From: Spongiivirga citrea
GTDB lineage: Bacteria > Bacteroidota > Bacteroidia > Flavobacteriales > Flavobacteriaceae
Direction of reading: 5' to 3'
Assembly (NCBI RefSeq): GCF_010671565.1
Contig: NZ_JAABOQ010000002.1
Location: forward strand, 496,001-560,000
Length of the DNA: 64,000 nucleotides
Below the pieces are notes generated by a model. That model was not told the origin of the DNA, did no database searches, and saw only the letters and a program-made list of their open reading frames with translations. Positions 17,425 through 26,756 of this stretch are shown in pieces. Within the stretch, counting starts at the first letter, position 1. Each line of letters begins with the position of its first letter. A program made the position numbers and the translations under genes.

Positions 17425-19425
17425 ATGACGTTTAAAGAACATATAGTGCAAGGCATTCCTAATGTTTTACCTCCTAAAAAGACATTTAGCGAAGAAAGTA
17501 ATCATGCACCCAAAAGAAAAGATATTCTTTCAAAAGAGGAAAAAACACTTGCTATTCGTAATGCGTTGCGATATTTTCCAAAAGACTGGCATTCAGACTT
17601 AGCAAAAGAATTCGCTCAGGAATTAACTGATTACGGTCGTATTTATATGTATCGTTTTCAACCAGAATATAGGATGTACTCTCGGTCAATAGATGAATAC
17701 CCTGCCAAATCAAGGCAAGCTGCAGCAATTATGTTGATGATACAGAATAACCTTGACCCTACCGTCGCCCAGCATCCAGATGAATTAATTACTTATGGAG
17801 GTAACGGTGCCGTATTTCAAAATTGGGCACAGTATCTATTAACCATGCAGTATTTGACAAATATGTCAAATGAACAAACACTTCATATATATTCAGGGCA
17901 TCCTATGGGATTGTTTCCCTCCTCAAAAGAGGCACCAAGAGTGGTTGTAACAAATGGAATGATGATACCTAATTATTCGAAGCCTGACGATTGGGAACGC
18001 TATAACGCGCTGGGAGTTACACAATACGGACAGATGACTGCGGGTTCGTATATGTACATTGGTCCACAAGGTATTGTGCACGGCACCACTATTACGGTAA
18101 TGAATGCATTCAGAAAAATTCTTGACACAAACGAATCCCCGGCTGGTAAAATATTTTTGACCGCCGGACTTGGCGGCATGAGCGGAGCACAACCAAAAGC
18201 GGGCAATATTGTAGGTTGTGTTACCGTCTGTGCTGAAGTCAATGCAAATGCTGCAAAAAAGCGTTTTGACCAAGGTTGGGTAGATGTTTTGATAGATAAT
18301 TTAGATGAGTTAATAGTAAGAGTTCGTCAAGCTCAAGAGCAAAAAGAAACTGTTTCTATTGCATTTATCGGTAATGTAGTTGACGTTTGGGAACGTTTTG
18401 ATATCGAAGATGTATTCGTACACGTTGGATCCGATCAGACTTCCCTTCATAATCCATGGTCAGGTGGCTATTATCCAGTTGATATAAGTTATGAAGAGGC
18501 GAATGAATTGCTTAGAGCAGAACCAGAAACTTTCAAGGAAAAAGTTCAAGAAACGATACAAAAGCATGCATCTTTAGTCAACAAACACGCTGCGAAAGGA
18601 AGTTATTTTTTCGATTATGGGAATGCCTTCCTGCTAGAAAGTGCGAGAGCAGGTGCCGATGTAATGGCTGAGAACGGGATTGATTTTAAATACCCCTCAT
18701 ACGTACAAGATATTCTAGGCCCTATGTGTTTTGACTACGGTTTTGGGCCTTTTCGTTGGGTATGCACTTCTGGGAAACCTGAGGACTTAGATGCAACGGA
18801 TGCAATCGCAACCAATGTTCTAACAGCAATTATGAAGGAAAGTCCAGATGAAATTAAACTGCAAATGCAGGATAATATCAAATGGATAAAAGAAGCCAAA
18901 GCAAATAAAATGGTTGTGGGATCACAAGCCCGTATTTTATATGCCGATGCTGAAGGTCGCGCTAAGATTGCAAAAGCATTCAACGATGCAGTAGCTGACA
19001 ACAAAATAGGTCCTGTCGTACTAGGTCGTGACCATCATGACGTTAGCGGAACAGATTCGCCTTACAGAGAAACATCTAATATTTATGATGGTAGCAAGTT
19101 TACTGCTGATATGGCAATACACAATGTCATTGGTGATAGCTTTAGAGGCGCTACCTGGGTATCTATACACAATGGCGGTGGCGTTGGTTGGGGTGAAGTC
19201 ATTAATGGCGGATTCGGTATGTTGTTAGATGGAACTGAGAAAGCGGAAACAAGATTAAAGAACATGTTATTTTACGACGTAAATAACGGGATTGCCCGTC
19301 GTAGTTGGGCTAGAAACGATGAGGCCATTTTTGCGATTAAAAGAGAAATGGAACGAACCAAAGATCTTAAAGTCACTTTGCCTAATTTAGTGGATGATGA
19401 ATTATTGAAAGGGCTTTTTGATTAA
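17425..19425 (+). CDS. hutU: urocanate hydratase (long form)
   Basis: NAD-dependent enzyme turning urocanate into imidazolone propionate. At 666 residues it is the long type, like the animal enzyme (about 676), rather than the roughly 555-residue type of most proteobacteria. Recognisable parts include MRYF-like N-terminal RNALRYFPKDWHSDLAKEFA, YGGNGAVFQNWAQY, GQMTAGSYMYIGPQGIVHGT, GLGGMSGAQPKA and GRDHHDVSGTDSPYRET, and C-terminal HNGGGVGWGEVINGGFGMLL. It lies 4 bases after hutH. A 175-base gap with an inverted repeat separates it from hutI, the only large gap in the operon. Confidence 0.97.
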   Translation: MTFKEHIVQGIPNVLPPKKTFSEESNHAPKRKDILSKEEKTLAIRNALRYFPKDWHSDLAKEFAQELTDYGRIYMYRFQPEYRMYSRSIDEYPAKSRQAAAIMLMIQNNLDPTVAQHPDELITYGGNGAVFQNWAQYLLTMQYLTNMSNEQTLHIYSGHPMGLFPSSKEAPRVVVTNGMMIPNYSKPDDWERYNALGVTQYGQMTAGSYMYIGPQGIVHGTTITVMNAFRKILDTNESPAGKIFLTAGLGGMSGAQPKAGNIVGCVTVCAEVNANAAKKRFDQGWVDVLIDNLDELIVRVRQAQEQKETVSIAFIGNVVDVWERFDIEDVFVHVGSDQTSLHNPWSGGYYPVDISYEEANELLRAEPETFKEKVQETIQKHASLVNKHAAKGSYFFDYGNAFLLESARAGADVMAENGIDFKYPSYVQDILGPMCFDYGFGPFRWVCTSGKPEDLDATDAIATNVLTAIMKESPDEIKLQMQDNIKWIKEAKANKMVVGSQARILYADAEGRAKIAKAFNDAVADNKIGPVVLGRDHHDVSGTDSPYRETSNIYDGSKFTADMAIHNVIGDSFRGATWVSIHNGGGVGWGEVINGGFGMLLDGTEKAETRLKNMLFYDVNNGIARRSWARNDEAIFAIKREMERTKDLKVTLPNLVDDELLKGLFD

Positions 19426-19439
19426 ACATCTTTGAAAAA

Positions 19440-19587
19440 TGTCAGTTCGAGTGGTTTTTGTTAAAGCGATAGGGAAAACAAAGATTGTATCGAGAACCTT
19501 TTGATGATTAAAACTTTCTAAGGCTTCTCGATACAATTTCACTTTCTCCCGAATCCTCAGGATCAACTGAAATCACTCGAAGTGACA
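19440..19587. repeat. REP-like nested inverted repeat between hutU and hutI
   Basis: The outer arms are TGTCAGTTCGAGTG (19440-19453) and CACTCGAAGTGACA (19574-19587). The inner arms are ATTGTATCGAGAA (from 19484) and TTCTCGATACAAT (from 19525). The centre holds no gene. The same outer and inner left-arm words recur at 39531-39581, which shows it is an interspersed element and not a hut-specific site. Inside an operon it may lower or stabilise downstream hutI-hutG transcript. Confidence 0.8.
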
Positions 19588-19600
19588 AATATTAAGCAAA

Positions 19601-20839
19601 ATGCAAATGAAGAAAATCTTCAAGAACATAAAAGAACTTATTCAAATCAGAGAAAGCGACATATCCTATGTTTCGGGTAGTGATATGAATACATTACCAA
19701 CCATCAAGAACGCTTTTTTAATAGTCAAAGATGGTTTGATAACTGATTTTGGATCAATGGATGAGTGCCCATATAATTTTGATGGAGAAGTTGTTGACTG
19801 CACTGGAAAAATGATCCTTCCGAGCTGGTGTGATTCTCATACTCATATTGTTTATGCTGGCAATCGCGAAGGTGAATTTGTAGATAGAATTAATGGATTG
19901 TCTTATGAGGAAATTGCTAATAAAGGTGGTGGTATCCTAAATTCAGCGGACAAACTCCAACAGACTTCTGAAGAAGAATTGTTTGAACAAAGTAAGCATC
20001 GACTAGAAGAAGTCATTAAAATGGGAACCGGAGCCGTTGAGATTAAATCAGGTTATGGTTTGAACAAGGAAGCCGAGTTGAAAATGCTTCGTGTGATCAA
20101 GAAATTAAATAACACCTATCCTATTCCCATAAAAGCGACTTTTCTCGGTGCGCATGCTGTACCAAAAACACATAAAAGTGCTGCTTCATACATTGATTAC
20201 TTAATTGATGATGTCCTGCCAGAAATTGCGAAGGAAGGTCTTGCAGATTATATTGATATTTTCTGCGAGAAAGGCTATTTCGACACATCTGATACTAGCA
20301 AATTGTTAAAAGCTGGTCAACAATATGGTTTAACACCAAAAATTCATGTAAACCAGTTTAATGCTATTGGCGGGGTGGAAACTGGAGTAAAACACAAAGC
20401 ACTTTCCGTTGATCACCTTGAAGTTTTAACTAATACTGATGTAGAAGCTTTAAAAGGTAGCACTACAATGCCAGTAGCCCTGCCAGGCTGCTCTTTCTTT
20501 CTAAGTATTCCTTACACACCAGCAAGAACATTAATCGACAATGGACTGCCCTTGGCCTTAGCAACGGACTTTAATCCAGGCTCTTCTCCTTCTGGGAACA
20601 TGAACTTTGTAGTCGCAACAGCTTGCATTAAAATGAATATGACTCCTGAAGAAAGCATCAACGCAGCAACTATAAATGGAGCTTATGCGATGGGATTGAA
20701 TCAGGAAGTGGGAAGTATCAGTAAGGGAAAGAAAGCCAATTTGATCATAACTAAATTCATTAACTCTTATGGCTACATCCCCTATTCTTTCGGTTCTAAC
20801 TTGATCGATTCAGTTTACCTAAACGGGTTAAAGCAATAA
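19601..20839 (+). CDS. hutI: imidazolonepropionase
   Basis: Zn/Fe-dependent amidohydrolase opening imidazolone propionate to N-formimidoyl-glutamate. The length of 412 residues is typical. The metal motif SHTHIVYAGNREGEFVDR is intact. Others are GTGAVEIKSGYGLN, KATFLGAHAVP, KIHVNQFNAIGG, SVDHLEVLT and ALATDFNPGSSPSGNM. Two ATGs lie at the start (19601 and 19607); the difference is two residues. It is followed by hutG after 6 bases, so the two are translated from one message. Confidence 0.97.
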   Translation: MQMKKIFKNIKELIQIRESDISYVSGSDMNTLPTIKNAFLIVKDGLITDFGSMDECPYNFDGEVVDCTGKMILPSWCDSHTHIVYAGNREGEFVDRINGLSYEEIANKGGGILNSADKLQQTSEEELFEQSKHRLEEVIKMGTGAVEIKSGYGLNKEAELKMLRVIKKLNNTYPIPIKATFLGAHAVPKTHKSAASYIDYLIDDVLPEIAKEGLADYIDIFCEKGYFDTSDTSKLLKAGQQYGLTPKIHVNQFNAIGGVETGVKHKALSVDHLEVLTNTDVEALKGSTTMPVALPGCSFFLSIPYTPARTLIDNGLPLALATDFNPGSSPSGNMNFVVATACIKMNMTPEESINAATINGAYAMGLNQEVGSISKGKKANLIITKFINSYGYIPYSFGSNLIDSVYLNGLKQ

Positions 20840-20845
20840 GAAGTA

Positions 20846-21817
20846 ATGGACTTTTCTAAATTCAACATCAACTATAAACCGACTGCTTCGCAAATATGGA
20901 CTGGCAGAAAAACCGATCCCAATGCAGGGACTCAATACTGGTATCAAGCTATTCATCAAGCATCGCTAGAAGAAAGTGCCTCAAATACCGATATTGGTCT
21001 TATAGGATATGCCTGTGATGAAGGCGTAAAACGGAATTTAGGAAGAATAGGTGCAAAGAAAGGTCCGACTGTTATAAAAGAACGATTAGCTAAACTATCT
21101 TTTCATCACTTTGATAACCAAATTGTAGATTTTGGTGATATATCCTGTATTGAAGATGATTTAGAATCCTGTCAAGAAGCTTTCGCTCAATCGATCGCCC
21201 AATTACTCGCAAACAATAGCTTTCCCATAGCTATTGGTGGGGGCCATGATATTGCATATGCTCACTTTAAGGGAATCCATGATCACCTTAAAGATCAAGC
21301 AAATAATCGGATTGGTATTATAAATTTTGATGCACACTTCGACCTTCGACCAGTACTAGAAAATGGGAATTCAGGGACGCCATTTAATCAAATTTTTGAT
21401 GGGTTTGATAATGTATCATATTTTGCCTTAGGAATTCAAAAGGCATCAAATACAAGCGAACTATTTCAAATTGCAAAAGAAAACAAAGTAGAATTTATAT
21501 TAAATGATGAGTGCAATCTTACCAATATTAGTTCTATTCAACAAAGGCTTGATGCTTTTTTAATGGATATCGATCATCTATATATCACAATCGATCTAGA
21601 CGGTTTTTCATCGGCATATGCGCCCGGAGTTAGCGCTCCATCTCCCGTTGGAATCCATGCCGATTTCGGTATTCATATATTAAAGTATTTGTTTAAATCA
21701 AGTAAAGTAATTAGCTGTGATATAGCTGAAATGAATCCAGTATATGATCAAGACAGCAGCACTGCAAATTTAGCCGCAAGATTGATTGATTGCATTTGTG
21801 AGTTTCACTCTAACTAA
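20846..21817 (+). CDS. hutG: formimidoylglutamase (ureohydrolase family)
   Basis: Mn enzyme of the arginase superfamily that splits formimidoyl-glutamate to glutamate and formamide, so this organism uses the direct, deiminase-free route. Length is 323 residues. The metal motifs are GGGHDIAYAHFKG, INFDAHFDLR and TIDLDGFSSAYAPGVSAPSP. The N-terminal WTGRKTDPNAGTQYWYQAI is typical of HutG. It is the last gene of the hut operon and its stop codon overlaps the first arm of a repeat cluster that probably serves as a terminator against the convergent glmM. Confidence 0.96.
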   Translation: MDFSKFNINYKPTASQIWTGRKTDPNAGTQYWYQAIHQASLEESASNTDIGLIGYACDEGVKRNLGRIGAKKGPTVIKERLAKLSFHHFDNQIVDFGDISCIEDDLESCQEAFAQSIAQLLANNSFPIAIGGGHDIAYAHFKGIHDHLKDQANNRIGIINFDAHFDLRPVLENGNSGTPFNQIFDGFDNVSYFALGIQKASNTSELFQIAKENKVEFILNDECNLTNISSIQQRLDAFLMDIDHLYITIDLDGFSSAYAPGVSAPSPVGIHADFGIHILKYLFKSSKVISCDIAEMNPVYDQDSSTANLAARLIDCICEFHSN

Positions 21818-21945
21818 CCTGCAAGGTATTCCCGAAGTGAGGTACGAACGGAGCGGTTCCTTGTAGGTTAGAATACGAAATTTTTGCTGAAGAAAAAAGT
21901 TAATCTTAATAAGAAACCTACAAGGTTTTATAAACCTCGCAGGTT
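21816..21945. repeat. AACCTnCAAGGTT palindrome cluster between hutG and glmM
   Basis: Four related words occur: AACCTGCAAGG (21816), CCTTGTAGGTT (21859), AACCTACAAGGTT (21915) and AACCTCGCAGGTT (21933). The first pair is inverted around a 32-base centre; the last two are short palindromes separated by a spacer of TTATA type. The cluster fills the space between two convergent genes and touches both stop codons, so it probably terminates transcription from both sides. Confidence 0.75.
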
Positions 21946-23332
21946 AAATCCCTGCTATTTCGGAAATCTCGCCCATAATTTTTTGTGCAAGGTCATCAGC
22001 TTTTGTTTGAGTTGATGCTTCTGTATAAATTCTAATAATAGGTTCTGTATTTGACTTTCGTAGGTGTACCCAATTTTCAGGAAAATCGATCTTTACACCA
22101 TCGATTGTTGAAATATCCTCATTCTGATATTTCTCAGCCATTGTTTTTAAAATTCCATCAACATCCAGTTCTGGTGTTAATTGAATTTTATTCTTACTCA
22201 TAAAATAAGCCGGATAGGAAGCTCTTATCTCACTTACTTTTTGTTTTCTTTCAGCCAAAAGCATCAAAAACAGTGCTGTTCCTACTAAGGAATCTCTACC
22301 ATAATGAGATTCTGGGTAGATAATTCCCCCATTACCTTCACCACCGATGATGGCATTATTCTTCTTCATTAAATTCACTACGTTCACCTCACCAACAGCA
22401 CTCGCTTGATAACTACCTCCATGCTTATTGCTGATATCTCTAAGTGCTCTTGAAGATGACAAATTTGAAACCGTATTTCCTGGAGTTTTACTCAACACGT
22501 AATCCGCACAGGCTACCAGGGTGTACTCTTCACCAAACATTTCACCATCATCGCTAATAAACGCTAGTCTATCAACATCCGGATCTACAACAATTCCGAA
22601 ATCAGCTTTTTCTTTCACCACCAGATCGCAGATGTCCTTTAAATGCTCTTTTAATGGCTCTGGATTATGCGGAAAATGACCGTTTGGCTCGCAGTACAGC
22701 TCAACTACTTCAACCCCCAATCGTCTTAATAGTTTTGGTATCGCAATGCCCCCAGTAGAATTAACACCGTCAACGACCACTTTTAATTTATTTCCTTTTA
22801 TAACATTCTCGTCAACTAAAGACAATTTCAGTACTTCGTCAATATGAATGTCAATATACTTATCATTTACAGTTACTGTTCCTAAATCATCAACATCGGC
22901 AAAGTCAAATGCTTCGTTGGCAGCAATCTCTAGTACCTTAGCTCCTTCCGCCCCATCAATAAACTCTCCTTTTCCATTTAATAACTTCAAGGCGTTCCAT
23001 TGTTTCGGATTATGGCTTGCCGTTAAAATAATCCCGCCATCCGCATTTTCCATCGGTACTGCTATCTCAACTGTCGGAGTTGTTGAAAGCCCTAAATCGA
23101 CAATATCAATACCTAATCCTACCAACGTATTAACAACCAAACTCTGTATCATTGCACCAGAAATACGAGCATCACGACCAATGACTACCTTAGGATTGTC
23201 TTTTTTACAATAGTCCTTTAGCCAAGTACCATAGGCCGCAGCGAACTTTACAGCATCTACAGGTGTTAAATTATCGTTTACTTTTCCTCCTATAGTTCCT
23301 CTTATTCCAGAGATTGATTTTATTAGTGTCAT
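21944..23332 (-). CDS. glmM: phosphoglucosamine mutase
   Basis: Alpha-D-phosphohexomutase converting glucosamine-6-P to glucosamine-1-P for UDP-GlcNAc and the cell wall. Length is 462 residues. The phosphoserine loop is TASHNP, with the serine at residue 106; the metal loop is VDPDVDRLAF; the sugar loop is GGEGNGGIIYP; and the C-terminal phosphate loop is RKSNTEPIIRIYTEA. Phosphomannomutase/phosphoglucomutase activity is possible because the family overlaps, but a SISGIRGTIG start and RKSNTEPI are usual in Bacteroidota GlmM. Single gene with its own -7 element. Confidence 0.88.
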   Translation of the reverse strand: MTLIKSISGIRGTIGGKVNDNLTPVDAVKFAAAYGTWLKDYCKKDNPKVVIGRDARISGAMIQSLVVNTLVGLGIDIVDLGLSTTPTVEIAVPMENADGGIILTASHNPKQWNALKLLNGKGEFIDGAEGAKVLEIAANEAFDFADVDDLGTVTVNDKYIDIHIDEVLKLSLVDENVIKGNKLKVVVDGVNSTGGIAIPKLLRRLGVEVVELYCEPNGHFPHNPEPLKEHLKDICDLVVKEKADFGIVVDPDVDRLAFISDDGEMFGEEYTLVACADYVLSKTPGNTVSNLSSSRALRDISNKHGGSYQASAVGEVNVVNLMKKNNAIIGGEGNGGIIYPESHYGRDSLVGTALFLMLLAERKQKVSEIRASYPAYFMSKNKIQLTPELDVDGILKTMAEKYQNEDISTIDGVKIDFPENWVHLRKSNTEPIIRIYTEASTQTKADDLAQKIMGEISEIAGI

Positions 23333-23352
23333 GAGATTATTTTAAAACGCAT

Positions 23353-23360
23353 CAAAGATA
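23353..23360 (-). promoter_or_regulatory. -7 element of glmM promoter
   Basis: TATCTTTG on the minus strand, exact TAnnTTTG, 20 bases before the glmM ATG; the same spacing and sequence as for ychF. Confidence 0.6.
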
Positions 23361-23553
23361 ACTCTTTGACTAGGAAAGAAAAGGCATTTTATCGTGTTGT
23401 TCGACTTTCTGTCGAGTAGGAATTAAGGACATCTAATAATTTAGCGAACTTCTTTGTTGAAACAGATAAATCCCTTCCCTGGAGAGGAGACAATCACTGT
23501 ATTAACTATATTTCTTAAAAAGTAATTAAACATAAAAACAGTAATTTCGATTA

Positions 23554-24147
23554 ATGAACTTTCTAGCCCATATTTATCTTTCCGGAGAAGACGACCACAT
23601 CAAAATCGGAAATTTTATTGCAGATAGTATCCGTGGAAAGAAATACGAAAACTTTCCAACGGCAATTAAAAATGGGATTTTATTACACCGTCAAATCGAC
23701 ACCTATACTGATAAACATCCCATCGTAAGGCAGAGTACAAAGCGTCTTCATAAGAACTATGGGCATTATAGCGGTGTAATTGTCGATATTTTATATGATC
23801 ATTTCTTAGCTAAGAATTGGGCGCGTTATTCTGACATTCCACTAGAAGATTATATAAATGATTTTTATGATTTGTTAGAAGATAATTTTAATATCCTCCC
23901 TGATCGAATTCAGCATATGATGCCATATATGATCGCTGATAACTGGTTGAAAAGTTATGCCACTGTAGAAGGGATTGGCAAGATTTTACATCAAATGAAT
24001 CGACGCACCAAGAATAAGTCAAAAATGAACTTCGCAGTCATTGAACTAGAGCAATTTTACACAGAATTCGAAACAGAATTCACCAACTTCTTCGAAGAGT
24101 TAATTGCTTTCTCTAAAAATACATTGGAGGAACTTCAATCTAAATGA
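23554..24147 (+). CDS. acyl-carrier-protein phosphodiesterase-like (DUF479/AcpH)
   Basis: HD-like metal hydrolase of the AcpH family, 197 residues. The N terminus MNFLAHIYLSGEDDHIKIGN and the following FIADSIRGKKYENFP, LLHRQIDTYTDKHP and YSGVIVDILYDHFLAKNW are diagnostic. AcpH in E. coli removes the phosphopantetheine arm from acyl carrier protein; many family members in Bacteroidota are untested, so that activity is by family only. It is a single gene. A near-match -7 element (TAATTTCG) precedes it by a few bases. Confidence 0.88.
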   Translation: MNFLAHIYLSGEDDHIKIGNFIADSIRGKKYENFPTAIKNGILLHRQIDTYTDKHPIVRQSTKRLHKNYGHYSGVIVDILYDHFLAKNWARYSDIPLEDYINDFYDLLEDNFNILPDRIQHMMPYMIADNWLKSYATVEGIGKILHQMNRRTKNKSKMNFAVIELEQFYTEFETEFTNFFEELIAFSKNTLEELQSK

Positions 24148-24198
24148 ATTATAAAATTAGTCGATGAGGCAACACTATTTTGTTGCATTAAGAATCTT

Positions 24199-24206
24199 TA
24201 TATTTG
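24199..24206 (+). promoter_or_regulatory. -7 element of ggt promoter
   Basis: TATATTTG, exact TAnnTTTG, 40 bases before the ggt ATG. TTTTG and TTG words around 24178-24185 are reasonable -33 candidates. Confidence 0.6.
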
Positions 24207-24246
24207 AAAGCAAGTGAAATCAAGCTTCATTTTATAACCAACCATT

Positions 24247-25935
24247 ATGAGAAAAATACTAGTACTCTCTTCCCTTTTCATTCTTGTATCAACTTCCAGC
24301 TGTAAACGTAACATCGTACGAGGCAAAATAGCCGAAAAAGCGATGGTTGTTTCTGCTCGTGAAGAAGCCTCGAAAATAGGCCAGACCATATTAAAGAATG
24401 GCGGTAATGCTTTTGACGCAATGCTCGGAGTTGACTTAGCTTTGAATGTGGTGTACCCCTTTGCAGGAAGTATTGGTGGTGGTGGTTTTATGGTATATAG
24501 AATGAACAATGGCACTTCTGGAAGTTTAGACTACCGAGAAAAAGCACCGGCTGCGGCCACTAGAGATATGTATTTAGATTCTCTGGGCAATGTTATTCCC
24601 GACAAAAGCACCTTGGGTGCTATGGCAGTAGGTGTTCCTGGTGGGATTGCCGGAATCTTCGAGGCTCATGCCAAGTTCGGAAAACTACCTATTGCTGATA
24701 TTATTCAGCCTGTAATTGATCTGGCAAGAAATGGAGTTCCAGTAACCGAAAATCAGGCTAAGAGATTAAAAAATCAACAAGAGAAATTCCTTCAGGTAAA
24801 TGACTCCAATTTCTTTTTAGCTAAGGATTTCAAAAATGGGGATATTATCAAATATCCCAAACTCGCTGAAACACTGACATTACTAAAAGATAAAGGCCCG
24901 CAAGAATTTTATACTGGAGAAACCGCAAAAAAGCTAGCTGCTTTCATGCGAGAAGCTGGCGGAATTATTACCGAGGAAGATCTTGCCAATTACAAACCAG
25001 CTTGGCGAGATCCTGTCGTTTTTGATTATGACGATAAGAAAATCATTTCTATGAGTCCGCCATCTAGTGGTGGCGTTTGTATTGCGCAGATTATGAAAAT
25101 GATCGAGCCTTATGATATTGATAAGTTTGGTCACAACTCTGCAAAAACAATCCAAGTTATTACCGAAGCCGAACGACGTGCTTACGCTGATCGCTCTTTC
25201 TTTTTGGGTGATCCTGATTTTTCTGAGATTCCAATGAATGAACTGACATCTTCAGCATATCTCGCTGATCGCATGAGCAATTTCTCTTTCGATCAAGCTA
25301 CGACATCAGAATCTGTTAGTCACGGTACAATAAACATGACAGCTGAGAGTATGGAAACTACCCACTACTCTATTGTCGATCAATTTGGAAATGCAATCTC
25401 GGTTACTACAACGCTTAACGGTGCTTACGGATCGAAGTTATACTGCGAAGAACTTGGTTTCTTTTTAAATAATGAAATGGATGATTTCAGTTCAAAACCT
25501 GGTGTGCCTAATATGTTTGGGTTAATTGGTGCTGAAGCCAACAGCATTGCTCCTGGTAAGCGCATGTTGAGTTCTATGACTCCTACTATTGTCGAGAAAG
25601 ACGGTAAATTATGGATGGTTGTTGGTACTCCCGGAGGGTCGACCATTATCACGTCAGTAGTGCAAACAATTTTGAATGTGCATGAATACAAAATGGGAAT
25701 GCAAGAAGCTGTTAACGCAGCTCGTTTTCACCATCAATGGCTGCCTGATGTCATTACATTTGAGCCTGATGCTTTTTCAGCTGAATTGTTACAGGAATTA
25801 AAGGATAAAAAATACATTATTAATGAGAATCGCACCCCAATAATAGGTAAGGTTGATGCAATTTTGGTATTAGAAGACGGAACACTCGAAGGTGGTGCCG
25901 ATCCGCGTGGAGATGATGCTGCGGCAGGATTTTAA
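24247..25935 (+). CDS. ggt: gamma-glutamyltransferase
   Basis: N-terminal nucleophile hydrolase that cleaves or transfers the gamma-glutamyl group of glutathione; 562 residues, usual length. The N terminus MRKILVLSSLFILVSTSSCK is a signal peptide ending in a likely lipobox cysteine, so the enzyme is probably a periplasmic or outer-membrane lipoprotein. The self-cleavage site is METTHYSIVDQFGNAISVTT, with nucleophile Thr at residue 371. Others are GGNAFDAMLGVDLALNVVYP, GSIGGGGFM, DYREKAPAAA, MLSSMTPTIV and GTPGGSTIITSV. The product ends ADPRGDDAAAGF, typical. The membrane protein gene downstream follows after 10 bases and is probably co-transcribed. Confidence 0.95.
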   Translation: MRKILVLSSLFILVSTSSCKRNIVRGKIAEKAMVVSAREEASKIGQTILKNGGNAFDAMLGVDLALNVVYPFAGSIGGGGFMVYRMNNGTSGSLDYREKAPAAATRDMYLDSLGNVIPDKSTLGAMAVGVPGGIAGIFEAHAKFGKLPIADIIQPVIDLARNGVPVTENQAKRLKNQQEKFLQVNDSNFFLAKDFKNGDIIKYPKLAETLTLLKDKGPQEFYTGETAKKLAAFMREAGGIITEEDLANYKPAWRDPVVFDYDDKKIISMSPPSSGGVCIAQIMKMIEPYDIDKFGHNSAKTIQVITEAERRAYADRSFFLGDPDFSEIPMNELTSSAYLADRMSNFSFDQATTSESVSHGTINMTAESMETTHYSIVDQFGNAISVTTTLNGAYGSKLYCEELGFFLNNEMDDFSSKPGVPNMFGLIGAEANSIAPGKRMLSSMTPTIVEKDGKLWMVVGTPGGSTIITSVVQTILNVHEYKMGMQEAVNAARFHHQWLPDVITFEPDAFSAELLQELKDKKYIINENRTPIIGKVDAILVLEDGTLEGGADPRGDDAAAGF

Positions 25936-25945
25936 TTGAAATTAA

Positions 25946-26656
25946 ATGAAAAGGATATTTAAAGCATTACTTAAGATTCTCGGTATTTTTATCGGACTTC
26001 TAATTGTAGCATCGATTGTCATCTATTTTATTTATAATGAACCACTCCCAGAGGGAAAATCAGGTGCTAAGGCAGATGCATTGGCGGAAAAAATGCTTAT
26101 TGCGGTCGATCAAACCTCTTATAGGAACACACGCTTTTTGGAATGGACCTTTGCTGGAGTTCATACTTACAAATGGGATAAGGAAATGGGATTAGTAGAT
26201 GTCACTTGGGACACCTACAAAGCTGCACTCAACCTAAATGACCCGATAAAAAGCAAAGTTTACAAGAACGGAACTAAACTGATTGGAGATGCTTCGGAAA
26301 AACAACTACAAAAGGCCATTGACTACTTCAATAATGATTCATTTTGGTTGGTAGCTCCTTTCAAAATATTCGATAAAGGCACGACACGAGCCATTGTTGA
26401 CAGTGAAGACGGATCTAAGGGTCTTTTAGTTACTTATGGCCAAGGAGGCTCGACACCTGGAGATTCTTATCTATGGAAATTAAATGATAACGGCTTCCCT
26501 CAGTCATATAAAATGTGGGTTAAAATTATTCCTATTGGTGGTGTTGAAGCTACATGGGATGATTGGAAAATTGTGCAATCAGGAGCCCGCCTTCCTGCTT
26601 CACATCAACTTTCGTTTATGGAATTGAGTATAAGTAATCTGAAAGGCTATAATTAA
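25946..26656 (+). CDS. conserved membrane-anchored protein of unknown function
   Basis: Not recognised. It has 236 residues with one N-terminal hydrophobic helix (about residues 9-31, ILGIFIGLLIVASIVIYFIY) preceded by lysines, so the remaining 200 residues should be periplasmic. The soluble part is rich in tryptophan (FLEWTFAGVHTYKWDKEMGL; VDVTWDTYKAAL; ATWDDWKIVQSGA) with alternating strands, like a small beta-sandwich. No catalytic motif is visible. It follows ggt by 10 bases. The tryptophan pattern occurs in a family of uncharacterised Bacteroidota proteins. Confidence 0.7.
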   Translation: MKRIFKALLKILGIFIGLLIVASIVIYFIYNEPLPEGKSGAKADALAEKMLIAVDQTSYRNTRFLEWTFAGVHTYKWDKEMGLVDVTWDTYKAALNLNDPIKSKVYKNGTKLIGDASEKQLQKAIDYFNNDSFWLVAPFKIFDKGTTRAIVDSEDGSKGLLVTYGQGGSTPGDSYLWKLNDNGFPQSYKMWVKIIPIGGVEATWDDWKIVQSGARLPASHQLSFMELSISNLKGYN

Positions 26657-26756
26657 ATAACGAAAATAGATAAATTCCTGAAGCCAGTATTAACTTGGCT
26701 CCTATCCTTAGAGTTTAGTAATTGCTGCTTACTGCTACTGCCAGTCCAAGACTATT

